From: Gallionella sp.
Lineage (GTDB): Bacteria; Pseudomonadota; Gammaproteobacteria; Burkholderiales; Gallionellaceae
Assembly (NCBI GenBank): GCA_028710565.1
Contig: JAQTTV010000019.1
Coordinates: forward strand, 1 to 59,925
Length of the DNA stretch: 59,925 bases
Reading direction: 5' to 3'
How positions within the stretch are numbered: the stretch's first letter is position 1; each line of letters opens with the position of its first letter. The notes beneath the pieces were generated by a model that saw only the letters and a program-made list of their open reading frames with translations, was not told the origin of the DNA and did not search any database. Positions 25,363-34,808 of this stretch are shown one piece after another. Made by a program: the position numbers and the translations under genes.

Positions 25363-26616
25363 ATGGAAAATACAACCACCCAACTCCTCCGTTTCATCAC
25401 CGCTGGTAGCGTGGATGACGGGAAAAGCACGTTAATCGGGCGATTGCTGCACGATTCCAAATCAATTTTTGAAGATCAACTGTCAGCGATTTCTAAAACC
25501 AGCGAGAAGCGAGGTATGGCGACGGTAGATTTGTCCCTGTTGACCGACGGCTTGCAGGCCGAGCGCGAACAGGGCATTACCATTGACGTGGCATATCGCT
25601 ATTTCGCCACACCAAAACGCAAATTCATCATTGGCGACACGCCAGGGCATGAGCAGTACACCCGCAATATGGTGACGGCCGCCAGTACCGCCAATTTGGT
25701 GGTCATTTTGGTCGATGCGCGAAAAGGCGTGCTGGTGCAAACCCGCCGTCACACTTATTTGGCGAGCTTGGTCGGCATCCCACACATCGTGTTGGCGGTC
25801 AATAAAATGGACATGGTGGATTATTCGGAAACCGTGTTTAACGCCATCTGCACCGAATATCGCCAATTTGCCGCGCAACTGGGCTTAAGCAATATCACCT
25901 GCATCCCGCTGTCCGCGCTGGTCGGCGACATGTTGGTGGATAGAGGCGACAACCTGAACTGGTATGAAGGTACGACCTTAATGGAATTGCTGGAAACCGT
26001 GGAAATTGACCATGACCTCAATACCACCGATTTCCGCTTCCCCGTGCAATGGGTTTGCCGTCCACAAACCGAAGAGTTTCATGACTTCCGTGGTTTTATG
26101 GGGCGCATTGAATCGGGTGAAGTGGCGGTGGGCGACGAAATCACCATTCAACCCAGTGGACGCACCACCACGGTCAAAGAAATCGTCACGTATGACGGCA
26201 ATCTGGAACGTGCCTATGCCCCGCAATCGGTCGCCATTACTTTGGCGGATGAGATAGATATTTCACGCGGTGATATGTTTGTCGGCAAAGGCAATCAACC
26301 TAAAGTCGCCAAGGAATTTGAAGCCATGCTGTGCTGGTTGTCCGAAACCCCGCTGGACAAAAACCGCAAATACGTGATTAAACACACCACCCGCAGCGTG
26401 AAATGCGTATTCACTCGACTGGACTATCGCGTCGATGTGAACACGCTGGAGCAGCACGATGCAACCACGCTCAATATGAACGACATCGCCCGCGTCGCCA
26501 TCAAAGTCCAACAACCGCTGGTGTTTGACTCGTATTTGCTCGACCACGGTACGGGCAGCTTTATTGTGATTGATGAAGCGACCAATAATACGGTTGGGGC
26601 AGGGATGATCGCGTAG
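25363..26616 (+). CDS. cysN: Sulfate adenylyltransferase GTPase subunit CysN
   Basis: 417 residues; an EF-Tu-like GTPase that energises CysD. G1 is AGSVDDGKSTLIGRLL, G3 is DTPGHEQYTRN and G4 is NKMD. Domains 2 and 3 follow (PVQWVCRPQ; VKCVFTRLDYRVDV). It lacks the fused APS kinase domain of CysNC and is shorter than E. coli CysN (about 475), ending soon after the third domain. It is the last gene of the block and is followed by a strong terminator. Confidence 0.95.
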   Translation: MENTTTQLLRFITAGSVDDGKSTLIGRLLHDSKSIFEDQLSAISKTSEKRGMATVDLSLLTDGLQAEREQGITIDVAYRYFATPKRKFIIGDTPGHEQYTRNMVTAASTANLVVILVDARKGVLVQTRRHTYLASLVGIPHIVLAVNKMDMVDYSETVFNAICTEYRQFAAQLGLSNITCIPLSALVGDMLVDRGDNLNWYEGTTLMELLETVEIDHDLNTTDFRFPVQWVCRPQTEEFHDFRGFMGRIESGEVAVGDEITIQPSGRTTTVKEIVTYDGNLERAYAPQSVAITLADEIDISRGDMFVGKGNQPKVAKEFEAMLCWLSETPLDKNRKYVIKHTTRSVKCVFTRLDYRVDVNTLEQHDATTLNMNDIARVAIKVQQPLVFDSYLLDHGTGSFIVIDEATNNTVGAGMIA

Positions 26617-26638
26617 CAGCACATCTTCTCTATTTAGT

Positions 26639-26674
26639 AAAAAAGGGCAGCCCCGTCGGGCTGCCCTTTTTTAC
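26639..26674 (+). terminator. Strong (bidirectional) terminator after cysN
   Basis: AAAAGGGCAGCCC (26641-26653) and GGGCTGCCCTTTT form a 13 bp stem with a 4-base loop, followed by T's. A's on the other side could make it work on the minus strand too. Confidence 0.9.
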
Positions 26675-26703
26675 AATTATGCCGCGAAAATAGGGCGCAA
26701 ACG

Positions 26704-26870
26704 CAGGTTCTCATGCCTATCTGAAAAGCGTTCCTGATTTGACTAAGGTCGCAGGGAAATGCGTATCTTTTAAAACGTTCAATATAATCAATTTATTGGA
26801 GTTATGGTGGGGTGTCCCTAGTGAAATATATCATCATAGAAACGCTTTTCAGATAGGCATTCAGGTTCTC
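26704..26870. mobile_element. MITE-like element with 20 bp inverted ends and 9 bp flanking duplication
   Basis: ATGCCTATCTGAAAAGCGTT (26713-26732) is perfectly inverted at 26841-26860. CAGGTTCTC occurs directly outside both ends (26704-26712 and 26862-26870), as expected for a target-site duplication. The ~108 bases inside hold no gene. It is probably a non-autonomous element moved by a transposase encoded elsewhere. Confidence 0.8.
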
Positions 26871-26906
26871 CATCTTTTTTCGCCACACTTGCGGTGGGTG
26901 AGCTTA

Positions 26907-29900
26907 TTATGGAATCAATGCCCCCACCACGCCATTGATGGTCACGTTGGGGTTGCTAGTCGTCGTTGGACTGTTTGCCACGGTGATGATATTTCCCGCG
27001 ACGCGCGTTACGCTAACAGGACTGGTCGCCACTAAGCTACCACCTATGCTGCTTGTCCCGAACTGGGTGTAGCCTGCCGTTTGAGTGGTGGTCAAGTTGC
27101 CTGTGGTGCTGCTCCATACGTTGAGGTTGCCACCCGTCGTTAGGCTGGTATTGCCTGTATCGGTCACCGCCACGATCAGCGCATTGACATCTGTTAGGCT
27201 GACACCGTTGCCGATAGCACTGACTTTGCCTCGGAAATCATTAGCTGCATTATTGAGCGTGATGCCGTATTTGACATTGTTGGTACCAGCCAAGTTATTA
27301 TCAGCGATCAGCGTACTCGCACCCCAAATGTTCACACTTGTTCCCACGGCTTGAGTGATTGCGCCGCCGCGTGATAGTGCCGTTAGATTCCCTTTGGCAC
27401 TGAGCGTGCCCACGTTGAGATTGCCCAGTTGCAATCCACCCACCCCATCCAGCAAGGCGATACCTGTTCCCGTTGCGGACACCGCGCCCACAAAGTCATT
27501 GAACACTGAACTCGCCAGATTGACAGCCGATCCACTGAGGGTGGTGCTACCTGCGACGCTAATACCGCTGGCATTTTGGGTAATGGTACCTTGGCTGGTG
27601 CTGGATAGATTGCCACCGATGGTACTTTTGCCAAACAAAGTGGAGCTGCCTACCCCTGTGGTTTGCGTGGTGAGATTCCCTGTAATGTAGTCTCTGAGCG
27701 TGAGATTGCCCACTGAGGTGAGTGCAGTTGATCCAGCATCCACGATAGTGGCATTTAGGGTGTTAAGGTCATTGATACTAATCCCATTTCCGATCGCCGT
27801 GATAATGCCACCAAAGTCATTGCCAGCATTATTTAGGTTGATGCCGTATTTGGCATTGCCCACACCGACGATGCCGTTGTCGGCGGTCAGGGTGCTAGTG
27901 CCTGTAACATTCACCGCCGTGCCTGCGGTTTGGCTCATGCTGCCGTTTCTGGCGACTGCGGTCAGGTTGCCCTGTACGAGTACGTTCCCAAAGCTGATCC
28001 CCGTGCTGCTGGTGATGCCTAAACTCCCCCCTACATTCAGTAAGCCGCCTGTTTGTTGGTAACCTGCGGTGCTAACCATCGCCAAGTCACCGCTGCTATT
28101 GACCATACCACTGATGGTCATGCCCCCCTGATTGTTCACACTCACCACCCCCGCGCCTGTTTGGTTGATGCCCGTGATATTCAATGTCGCCGCCGTATTG
28201 CTCAGACTGATGTCACCACTGGTGGTATTGATCGCATTCAAACTGCCTATGGCATTTGCTTTATCCAACGTCATACCACCTGCGGAGCGGACCGTGAGTA
28301 ATCCCGTGGTAGAAATTGTGCCTGTTTCGGTGACCGTGCCGCCACTATTCAGGGTGAGATTGTTCGCGCCCGCTGCAAACGCACCGTTAACGGCAAGGTT
28401 ACCCGCCGCCAAGGTGGTTGCCACGCCGAAGGTTGTCGTGCCGTTGTAAGTCTGCGCGCCACTGGTCTTGACCACGCCACCGTTGAGATTGAGCGTTGTG
28501 CCTGCTGCGCTGGTGAACGATGCCAATGGGGTGGTATTTCCGACGAGACCACCCAGCGTGAGGGTTCCTCCACCTAAAACATCCAATCCGAATGCCCCAT
28601 CAATTGCACCCGATAAAGTTATATTGCCAGCACTTGCGTTTATGCTGCTGGCACTACCCAAGTAGATTCCACCCCCAAAGCTTGCAGCCGTCGCAGCACT
28701 GTTAGTCAACGCACCGACTGTGCCGCCTACCCCCCCACCATTCAGCATCAGTGGCTCGACTCCCGCTGATATGCCGTTTAAATCCAGCGTTGCACCTGCC
28801 GCAACAAAGGTTCCACCAACCGCGCTACCCAAGGCACTGGCGTTGCCTAACATCAGTGTACCTGCATTAACCGTGGTTGCCCCCGTGTAGCTATTCGCGC
28901 CTGCCAGCACCCAAGTTCCCGCGCCTTTTTTGGTGACCGTACTTGAAGTTGAACCCATGACGCTAGACAAAGTGCTGGCGGCATTACTGCCATCCAGCGT
29001 GAGACCAAAGCCTGCACTGTTGAGGGTGCCTGATAAGGTTATGTTGCCGTTATTAGCAACAATACTGCTGGCACTACCCAATATAATCGTCCCGTTATAA
29101 CTCGCCGCTAGGGTCGAGCTGTTGGTCAATGCCCCCGCAATGCCGCCAACCCCTGTGCCGCTCAATAGCAATAGCGGCGCCGCCGACAAGGTCGTGCCGT
29201 TCATATCCAGTGTTCCACCAGCATATACGCTTACAGGTATAGATGCTCCAAGCGCAGCAGAATGCCCCAACTTCAACGTACCCGCGAGGATGGCAGTTGT
29301 GCCACTGTAGGTGTTTGCACCAGACAATGTCCATGTGCCAGAGCCTAATTTACCCACAGATCCTGTCGTACTGATGATACCTGACACTGTACTGGCGGCA
29401 TTCGTACCATCTAATGTCAGATTAGTCGATGCGCCAAGGATATTCCCTGACAAAGTCATATCGCCGTTGTTGGCGACAATGCTGACAGAGCCGCTCAGAT
29501 TGATTGTGCCACTCAAACTCGCCGCAGTCGCAGCACTATTGATTAAAGAACCCAGACCGCCCACCGCCGTGTTGTTCAGCGTCAGAGCTTCCGCGCCCAC
29601 CGACTGCCCATTCAAATCTAGGGTTGCACCCGTTTGAACTGTGGTGCCAGCCGCTACCGTACCCAGTGCGCTGGCGTTGCCCAACTTCATCGTACCCGCG
29701 AGGATGGTGGTTGCGCCACTGTAGGTGTTTGCACCAGACAATGTCCATGTGCCAGAGCCTAATTTACCCACTAATCCCGTCATACTGATGATACCTGACA
29801 CTGTACTGGCGGCATTCGTACCATCTAATATCAGATTAGTCGATGCGCCAAGGATATTCCCTGACAAAGTCATATCGCCGTTGTTGGCGGCAATGCTGAC

Positions 29901-32741
29901 TGATGAAGCACCGCTCAGATTGATCGTGCCACTCAAACTCGCCGCAGTCGCAGCACTATTGATTAAAGCACCCCGACCGCCCACCCCCGTGTTGTTCAGC
30001 GTCAGAGCTTCCGCGCCCACCGTCTGCCCATTCAAATCTAGGGTTGCACCCGATTGAACTGTGGTGCCAGCCGCTATCGTACCCAGTGCGCTGGCGTTGC
30101 CCAACTTCATCGTACCCGCTTGAATCAATGTAGCACCCGTGAACGTGTTTGTACCCGTCAGCGTCAACGTACCCGTGCCACTCTTCGTCAAGCCACCCGC
30201 ACCCGAAATCACGCCCGCAAATGTCGTGCTGGCATTATTTCCGCCAAGATTCAATGTTCCATTCGTACCCAATACCACGTTTCCACCCGTTGCCCCCCCA
30301 CCAGACAACGAAGCAATCGACACATTAAAACCTGCCAAATCTAACGTAGCACCCGCTGTGTTCGCCAACATCACGACAGAGTTGGGGTTGAATGCGCTAA
30401 ACGCACCCGCGCTGAGTGTGCCACCGTTGATCGTCGTCGTCCCCGTATAGGGATTTACACCAGACAGCGTCAACATTGACGTTGCGCTATCTTGAATAAC
30501 ACCTGTGACGTTTGTAGCGATGCCCGCACTCACCAGAGACGAACCCGTACCACTACCCGAATTGGTGAGCGTACCTGTGTGATTGACAGCCGTCGTCGTC
30601 AAAACAATAGCATTCGTTGTGGCACTGTTATTGTGAAGTATCAAGTTACCCGTACCCGTCACCCCGCCACTCAGCGTCAACACCTTGGTGCCAGATGTGT
30701 TAGTCAACGTGGTGCCACCACCATTGACCGTTAATGCGCCGCTCACCATCAATGCCGACGTAGTGCTATTCTCGACAATCCCCGTTACATTACTACCCAC
30801 TGCGCCACTGATTGTGGTGGTGCATGTCCCTGTCCCCGTATTGGTGATCGTGCCAGCATTGTTTATTAAGCCAGACAACAACAACGAACCTGTGGTCGCG
30901 CTGTTGTTAATCGTTAAATTATTGGCCCCTGTTATCCCACCGCTGAAGAGCGGTAAAATTGCAGTGCTGCTATTCCCGATAGTCAACAGTCCCGTGGTCG
31001 AACCCAGCACAATCGCATTCGCAATAGGCAAGTTAGACCCCACCAGCAGCGTCGCTGCATTGCTCCCCACGCTGTCACCGAGGGTGATCGCGCCAGTGCC
31101 GAAAACACTTGCTGAAGTTTTGCCCAGTACCGTGCCAGCATTGATGGCAAGACCGCCTGCAAATGTATTCGCCCCCGTGAGCGTCAATGTACCCACCCCT
31201 AGCTTGGTCAATCCGCCCGCACCTGCAATGATCCCGCTCGCGATGCTGGCTGCCCCCACATCAACGGTGAGTCCTCCACCCGTCGTGATCGTCCCTGCCG
31301 TCTGAGTCAATCCAGTGGGCGCGGCAATCGCAATTGCACCCGCCGTACTGAGATTCGCACCCACATTCACTGCGGCAGCTGCAGTCAAATTGATGCCCCC
31401 CGTACTGGCATTGCTGATTGCGGCATTCACAGAAATGTTATTGACCGCATTCAAGGTCAAGCTATTGGCACTGTTCCAGCTCAAGGCATCATTGACCAAA
31501 ATATCGCCCGCACCCGCCAAATTAACCGTACCCGCACTGCTCAAAATGGTCACGCTGGTGGTAGCAAGATTGGCAACAAGTGCCGCACCTGTCAAGTCAC
31601 CCCCCGTTGCAGCAATGATGAAGTCAGACGGATCAATCAACCACGTCCCCGCCAGTCCATTTGGCGCGGCGGTGGTGATGTGCGCGTCATTGGCGACTTT
31701 GACGTGGGCGGCGGAGGTTTCGATAAAACCGCCGCCCGCTCCCCCAGCCCCTCTCCCGCCAGCGGGTGAGGGGAGTACAGACGCATCCAAGGTGCCGCCG
31801 ACATTGACCGTGCCCACTTGCATATCGCCCATGAGCTTAATCACGCCGCCGACGTTTTGTATGGTGCGAGCTTGGATGATGCCTGTGTTGTTGACGACCG
31901 CGCTGCTGAGGGCATCGGCGGCTTTGGCGGACATAAACACCCGCCCGCCGTCGGCTTGGATCAGTTGTTTGTTGTCGGCTAGGGCTTGCAGCGCGCCTTG
32001 GTCTATGCTGTAGCTGAGGAGTGAGCCGTTGTTGAGGTTCAGCGTCACTTTGTCGCCAGCGGCGAGTAAAGCGGTGCCGAGGGTGGCGGAGATCACGCCT
32101 TCGTTGCGTACCTCAGGGGCGAGCAGGGCGATGTAGCCACCTGGTGCGGCGGTCAAGTGACCTTGGTTGACCACCGTCCCTCTTCCGCTTGCGGGAGAGG
32201 GGGTACCAAAGCTGTAGTTCCCCGCCATTAAATCAGCATCGCTGAGATTCAATGTGGAAGCGACTAGACCGCCGACGTTGACTTGCGCCGTGCTGCCGAA
32301 TAACACGCCGTTGGGATTGAGTACAAACACTTGCCCGTTGGCACTGAGGCTACCGAGAATTTGGCTGGGATTTTGCCCTATCACGCGATTGAGGGCGACC
32401 GACATGGTGCTTGGCTGGATAAAGCGCACGGATTCGTTGGCGGCGATGCTGAAGTCTTGCCAGTTGATAGCAAGATTTTGTGTGCTTTGGGTGATGGTGG
32501 TGTTCACCCCCGTTTGCGCAATTGTTCCCGCACCCGCACTCACTTGCCCGCCCACAGGCCCTGCCATCGCCAACGGTGTTAAAAATACCCCACCCATCAA
32601 TGCCAACGCCGCCGCAATTAACTTACGCCCCGAAATGGACTTACCATGCCCCTTCGCATTCTCCGCACAGCACACCCAAGTGTTCAACACCTGGCTCCAA
32701 ATCAAACGGTAAACACGGTTCATCGAGGCGTGGCGTTTCAT
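26907..32741 (-). CDS. Filamentous haemagglutinin-type adhesin (TpsA), autotransporter-repeat rich
   Basis: 1944 residues from ATG at 32741 behind AAAGGAA. The extended signal peptide has an ESPR (MNRVYRLIWSQVLNTWVCCA) and a hydrophobic core ending PLAMA. A TPS domain follows (TQSTQNLAINWQDFSIAANE; VFVLNPNGVLFG), then many strand repeats of the type SGANTYSGATTI with KLGNASALG. It should be secreted by a TpsB porin, none of which is in the window. Two adjacent ~417 bp repeats are nearly identical. Two short Pro/Gly/Ser/Arg inserts are palindromic repeats absorbed in frame. The C-terminus has no autotransporter barrel. Confidence 0.9.
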   Translation of the reverse strand: MKRHASMNRVYRLIWSQVLNTWVCCAENAKGHGKSISGRKLIAAALALMGGVFLTPLAMAGPVGGQVSAGAGTIAQTGVNTTITQSTQNLAINWQDFSIAANESVRFIQPSTMSVALNRVIGQNPSQILGSLSANGQVFVLNPNGVLFGSTAQVNVGGLVASTLNLSDADLMAGNYSFGTPSPASGRGTVVNQGHLTAAPGGYIALLAPEVRNEGVISATLGTALLAAGDKVTLNLNNGSLLSYSIDQGALQALADNKQLIQADGGRVFMSAKAADALSSAVVNNTGIIQARTIQNVGGVIKLMGDMQVGTVNVGGTLDASVLPSPAGGRGAGGAGGGFIETSAAHVKVANDAHITTAAPNGLAGTWLIDPSDFIIAATGGDLTGAALVANLATTSVTILSSAGTVNLAGAGDILVNDALSWNSANSLTLNAVNNISVNAAISNASTGGINLTAAAAVNVGANLSTAGAIAIAAPTGLTQTAGTITTGGGLTVDVGAASIASGIIAGAGGLTKLGVGTLTLTGANTFAGGLAINAGTVLGKTSASVFGTGAITLGDSVGSNAATLLVGSNLPIANAIVLGSTTGLLTIGNSSTAILPLFSGGITGANNLTINNSATTGSLLLSGLINNAGTITNTGTGTCTTTISGAVGSNVTGIVENSTTSALMVSGALTVNGGGTTLTNTSGTKVLTLSGGVTGTGNLILHNNSATTNAIVLTTTAVNHTGTLTNSGSGTGSSLVSAGIATNVTGVIQDSATSMLTLSGVNPYTGTTTINGGTLSAGAFSAFNPNSVVMLANTAGATLDLAGFNVSIASLSGGGATGGNVVLGTNGTLNLGGNNASTTFAGVISGAGGLTKSGTGTLTLTGTNTFTGATLIQAGTMKLGNASALGTIAAGTTVQSGATLDLNGQTVGAEALTLNNTGVGGRGALINSAATAASLSGTINLSGASSVSIAANNGDMTLSGNILGASTNLILDGTNAASTVSGIISMTGLVGKLGSGTWTLSGANTYSGATTILAGTMKLGNASALGTVAAGTTVQTGATLDLNGQSVGAEALTLNNTAVGGLGSLINSAATAASLSGTINLSGSVSIVANNGDMTLSGNILGASTNLTLDGTNAASTVSGIISTTGSVGKLGSGTWTLSGANTYSGTTAILAGTLKLGHSAALGASIPVSVYAGGTLDMNGTTLSAAPLLLLSGTGVGGIAGALTNSSTLAASYNGTIILGSASSIVANNGNITLSGTLNSAGFGLTLDGSNAASTLSSVMGSTSSTVTKKGAGTWVLAGANSYTGATTVNAGTLMLGNASALGSAVGGTFVAAGATLDLNGISAGVEPLMLNGGGVGGTVGALTNSAATAASFGGGIYLGSASSINASAGNITLSGAIDGAFGLDVLGGGTLTLGGLVGNTTPLASFTSAAGTTLNLNGGVVKTSGAQTYNGTTTFGVATTLAAGNLAVNGAFAAGANNLTLNSGGTVTETGTISTTGLLTVRSAGGMTLDKANAIGSLNAINTTSGDISLSNTAATLNITGINQTGAGVVSVNNQGGMTISGMVNSSGDLAMVSTAGYQQTGGLLNVGGSLGITSSTGISFGNVLVQGNLTAVARNGSMSQTAGTAVNVTGTSTLTADNGIVGVGNAKYGINLNNAGNDFGGIITAIGNGISINDLNTLNATIVDAGSTALTSVGNLTLRDYITGNLTTQTTGVGSSTLFGKSTIGGNLSSTSQGTITQNASGISVAGSTTLSGSAVNLASSVFNDFVGAVSATGTGIALLDGVGGLQLGNLNVGTLSAKGNLTALSRGGAITQAVGTSVNIWGASTLIADNNLAGTNNVKYGITLNNAANDFRGKVSAIGNGVSLTDVNALIVAVTDTGNTSLTTGGNLNVWSSTTGNLTTTQTAGYTQFGTSSIGGSLVATSPVSVTRVAGNIITVANSPTTTSNPNVTINGVVGALIP
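29271..30104 (-). repeat. Two near-identical direct repeats within the adhesin
   Basis: Units of about 417 bases (approximately 29271-29684 and 29685-30104) encode the same ~139 residues, each with a GSGTWTLSGANTYSG motif. The high identity points to recent duplication or conversion. Confidence 0.8.
31737..31780. repeat. Palindromic repeat inside the adhesin gene
   Basis: CTCCCCCAGCCCCTCTCCCG with the complementary CGGGTGAGGGGAG. In the adhesin frame it reads [11 protein letters not shown]. It is the same family as 37225-37274 and 50179-50223. Confidence 0.8.
32175..32206. repeat. Short palindromic repeat inside the adhesin gene
   Basis: CCCTCTTCCGCTTGCGGGAG then AGGGGG; read in frame as PSPASGRGT. 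A second, shorter member of the family in the same gene. Confidence 0.65.
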
Positions 32742-33406
32742 GGCATTTCCTTTAGGTGAGTTCACTACACCGACGAAAATGCCGATATAGCAAGGGGATG
32801 GGATGTTAATGGTTGAGCATTCTACTGCAATGAGTGTGGGATTGAATGGTGAATTGTCGAGCTGATAGTAGCATTCGCGCATTCAGCTGTTTTAACCCAA
32901 AGCAATACGGAGCTATTTGGATGCTGTCATTCTGGTACAGTAGAAAACCCGTTGAGACGCTAAATCTTTCACCCCACACTGGCGCGGAGCAAGTTTTACG
33001 CTAGGGTGATGGAAATTTTGAACACTAAACGAGGGAGACGCTGATTAAATCTTCCGTTCGTGGAGAGCCTGTCGAACCATGAACGGAAGATTTAATAAAA
33101 TCAGTGTGTTAAATTCGCTCACCCTTCGACCGTTCGACAAGCTCACGACTCAGGGCGAACTGATTTAATCAGCGTTTTCCTAGCGATATACCTGATGCTG
33201 AAACGATGGGCGTGTACAAAGAAAAAAGTCTAAAAAAGATATTTAGGTGCATCTGGCGGTACAAAGTCAGCGATATACTGAGCTTTGTTTATGACCGTAC
33301 TTTTGCGTTGTTTTATGTCGAGGCAGTCGCTGGGATGTAAGTGGAATAGTCTTAATATTGCAAGCCGACTCACCCATGTAGTAGTCCCCATTAATCGAAG
33401 GTAAAC
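32742..33406. other. Adhesin-rarA intergenic region
   Basis: 665 bases without a convincing gene. It contains the inverted-repeat element at 33038-33175. The remaining AT-rich stretches should hold the divergent promoters of the adhesin and rarA, but I cannot place them with confidence. Confidence 0.5.
33038..33175. mobile_element. Small element with 14 bp perfect inverted ends
   Basis: ACGCTGATTAAATC (33038-33051) is inverted at 33162-33175. Inside are a second stem (CTTCCGTTC..GAACGGAAG) and a copy of the CCCTTCGAC..CGACAAGCTCA palindrome also found inside rarA. No gene is present. Confidence 0.65.
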
Positions 33407-34771
33407 ATGCCCTTGTTATTTAACGATCACCAACCCGCCGCCCCTTTAGCTGAGTGCTTGCGCCCGCAGCATATCGACGAGGTGATAGGACAAACTCATT
33501 TATTGGGCGCGGGTCGTCCGTTGCGCTTGGCGTTTCAGTCGCGCAAACTACATTCGATGATTTTGTGGGGGCCGCCTGGGGTGGGAAAAACCACCTTGGC
33601 GCGCTTGATGGCGCAGGCGTTTGATGCGGAATTTATGGCGTTGTCGGCTGTGTTGTCGGGCGTGAAAGACATCCGCGAAGCCATCGCGCAGGCGCAGCAA
33701 ACGCTGCAACAAAATGGGCGGCATACGATTTTGTTTGTGGATGAAGTACATCGTTTTAACAAGTCGCAGCAGGATGCGTTTTTGCCGTTTGTCGAGCAGG
33801 GGCTGGTGACCTTTATCGGTGCGACCACGGAAAATCCATCGTTTGAAGTCAACAACGCGCTGTTGTCGCGGGCGCAGGTGTATGTGCTGCAAGCCTTGAA
33901 TGAAGCGGAATTGGGTGCGTTGTTTACGCGGGCGACGGCGTATTTGACCCTCCATCATCCCGTTCGCCCTGACCCTTCGACAAGCTCAGCCCGAACGGAT
34001 GTTTTGACCTTCAGCGACGAGGCGCGCACGCGCTTGATTGGTTATGCCGATGGTGATGCGAGGCGGTTGTTGAATGTGTTGGAGCAATCGCACACGGCGG
34101 CGATCACGGCAGGCATCACGCATCTCGACGCAGCATTTTTAGACCAAACGCTGGCACAAAATCTGCGCCGTTTTGACAAAGGCGGCGAAGCGTTTTATGA
34201 CCAGATTTCGGCGTTGCACAAGTCGGTGCGCGGCTCAAATCCTGATGCGGCATTGTATTGGCTGGTGCGGATGTTGGATGGCGGGGCGGATGCGCGTTAT
34301 CTGGCGCGGCGCATTGTGCGCATGGCATGGGAAGACATTGGGCTGGCAGATCCGCGTGCGATTCAGTTGGCGAATGACGCGGCACAGACTTATGAACGCT
34401 TAGGTTCGCCAGAAGGCGAATTGGCGTTGGCGCAAGTGGTGTTGTACTTGGCGTGCGCCCCCAAGTCGAACGCGGGTTATGTCGCGTATAATGCCGCCCG
34501 CGCTTTCGTCCAACAAGACGGCTCGCGTGACGTGCCGCTGCATTTGCGCAACGCCCCAACCAAGTTGATGAAACAACTCGACTACGGCAAAGGCTACCGC
34601 TACGCGCACGACGAAGCAGGCGGCTATGCCGCAGGCGAGCAGTATTTCCCCGACGGCATGGATGCCGTCAATTTTTACCAACCCACCGAACGCGGACTCG
34701 AAGCCAAAATTAGCGAAAAATTGGCAAGGCTGCGCGAGTTGGATGAGATCGCAAAAAATAGCGCAAGCTGA
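33407..34771 (+). CDS. rarA: Replication-associated recombination ATPase RarA (MgsA)
   Basis: 454 residues. An AAA+ clamp-loader-like ATPase acting at stalled replication forks. Walker A GPPGVGKTTLA is at about 50-60, Walker B LFVDEVHRFNKSQQDAF, sensor IGATTENPSFEVN, and the C-terminal tetramerisation part ends DYGKGYRYAHDEAGGYAAGE. Residues about 185-198 (VRPDPSTSSARTDV) are an extra segment encoded by a palindromic repeat, in frame, just before the second AAA subdomain (GDARRLLNVLE). Its 3' 300 bases are duplicated in decayed form at 36895-37181. Confidence 0.96.
   Translation: MPLLFNDHQPAAPLAECLRPQHIDEVIGQTHLLGAGRPLRLAFQSRKLHSMILWGPPGVGKTTLARLMAQAFDAEFMALSAVLSGVKDIREAIAQAQQTLQQNGRHTILFVDEVHRFNKSQQDAFLPFVEQGLVTFIGATTENPSFEVNNALLSRAQVYVLQALNEAELGALFTRATAYLTLHHPVRPDPSTSSARTDVLTFSDEARTRLIGYADGDARRLLNVLEQSHTAAITAGITHLDAAFLDQTLAQNLRRFDKGGEAFYDQISALHKSVRGSNPDAALYWLVRMLDGGADARYLARRIVRMAWEDIGLADPRAIQLANDAAQTYERLGSPEGELALAQVVLYLACAPKSNAGYVAYNAARAFVQQDGSRDVPLHLRNAPTKLMKQLDYGKGYRYAHDEAGGYAAGEQYFPDGMDAVNFYQPTERGLEAKISEKLARLRELDEIAKNSAS
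33961..33998. repeat. Palindromic repeat inside rarA
   Basis: CGTTCGCCCTGACCCTTCGA then CAAGCTCAGCCCGAACG; the ends CGTTCG and CGAACG pair, as do CCTGA/TCAG. A relative lies at 33121-33160. It adds about 13 codons without breaking the frame. Confidence 0.85.
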
Positions 34772-34808
34772 AATATCCAAAATCAACTTCGTCAAAGTAC
34801 CGAAACTC

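Noticed and set aside
30685..32013. Long plus-strand frames (206 and 232 codons) opposite the adhesin gene
   Set aside because: They are antisense to a clear 1944-residue protein whose Gly/Thr/Ala-rich repeats leave the opposite strand open; their Pro/Val/Leu-rich composition has no family resemblance or ribosome site.
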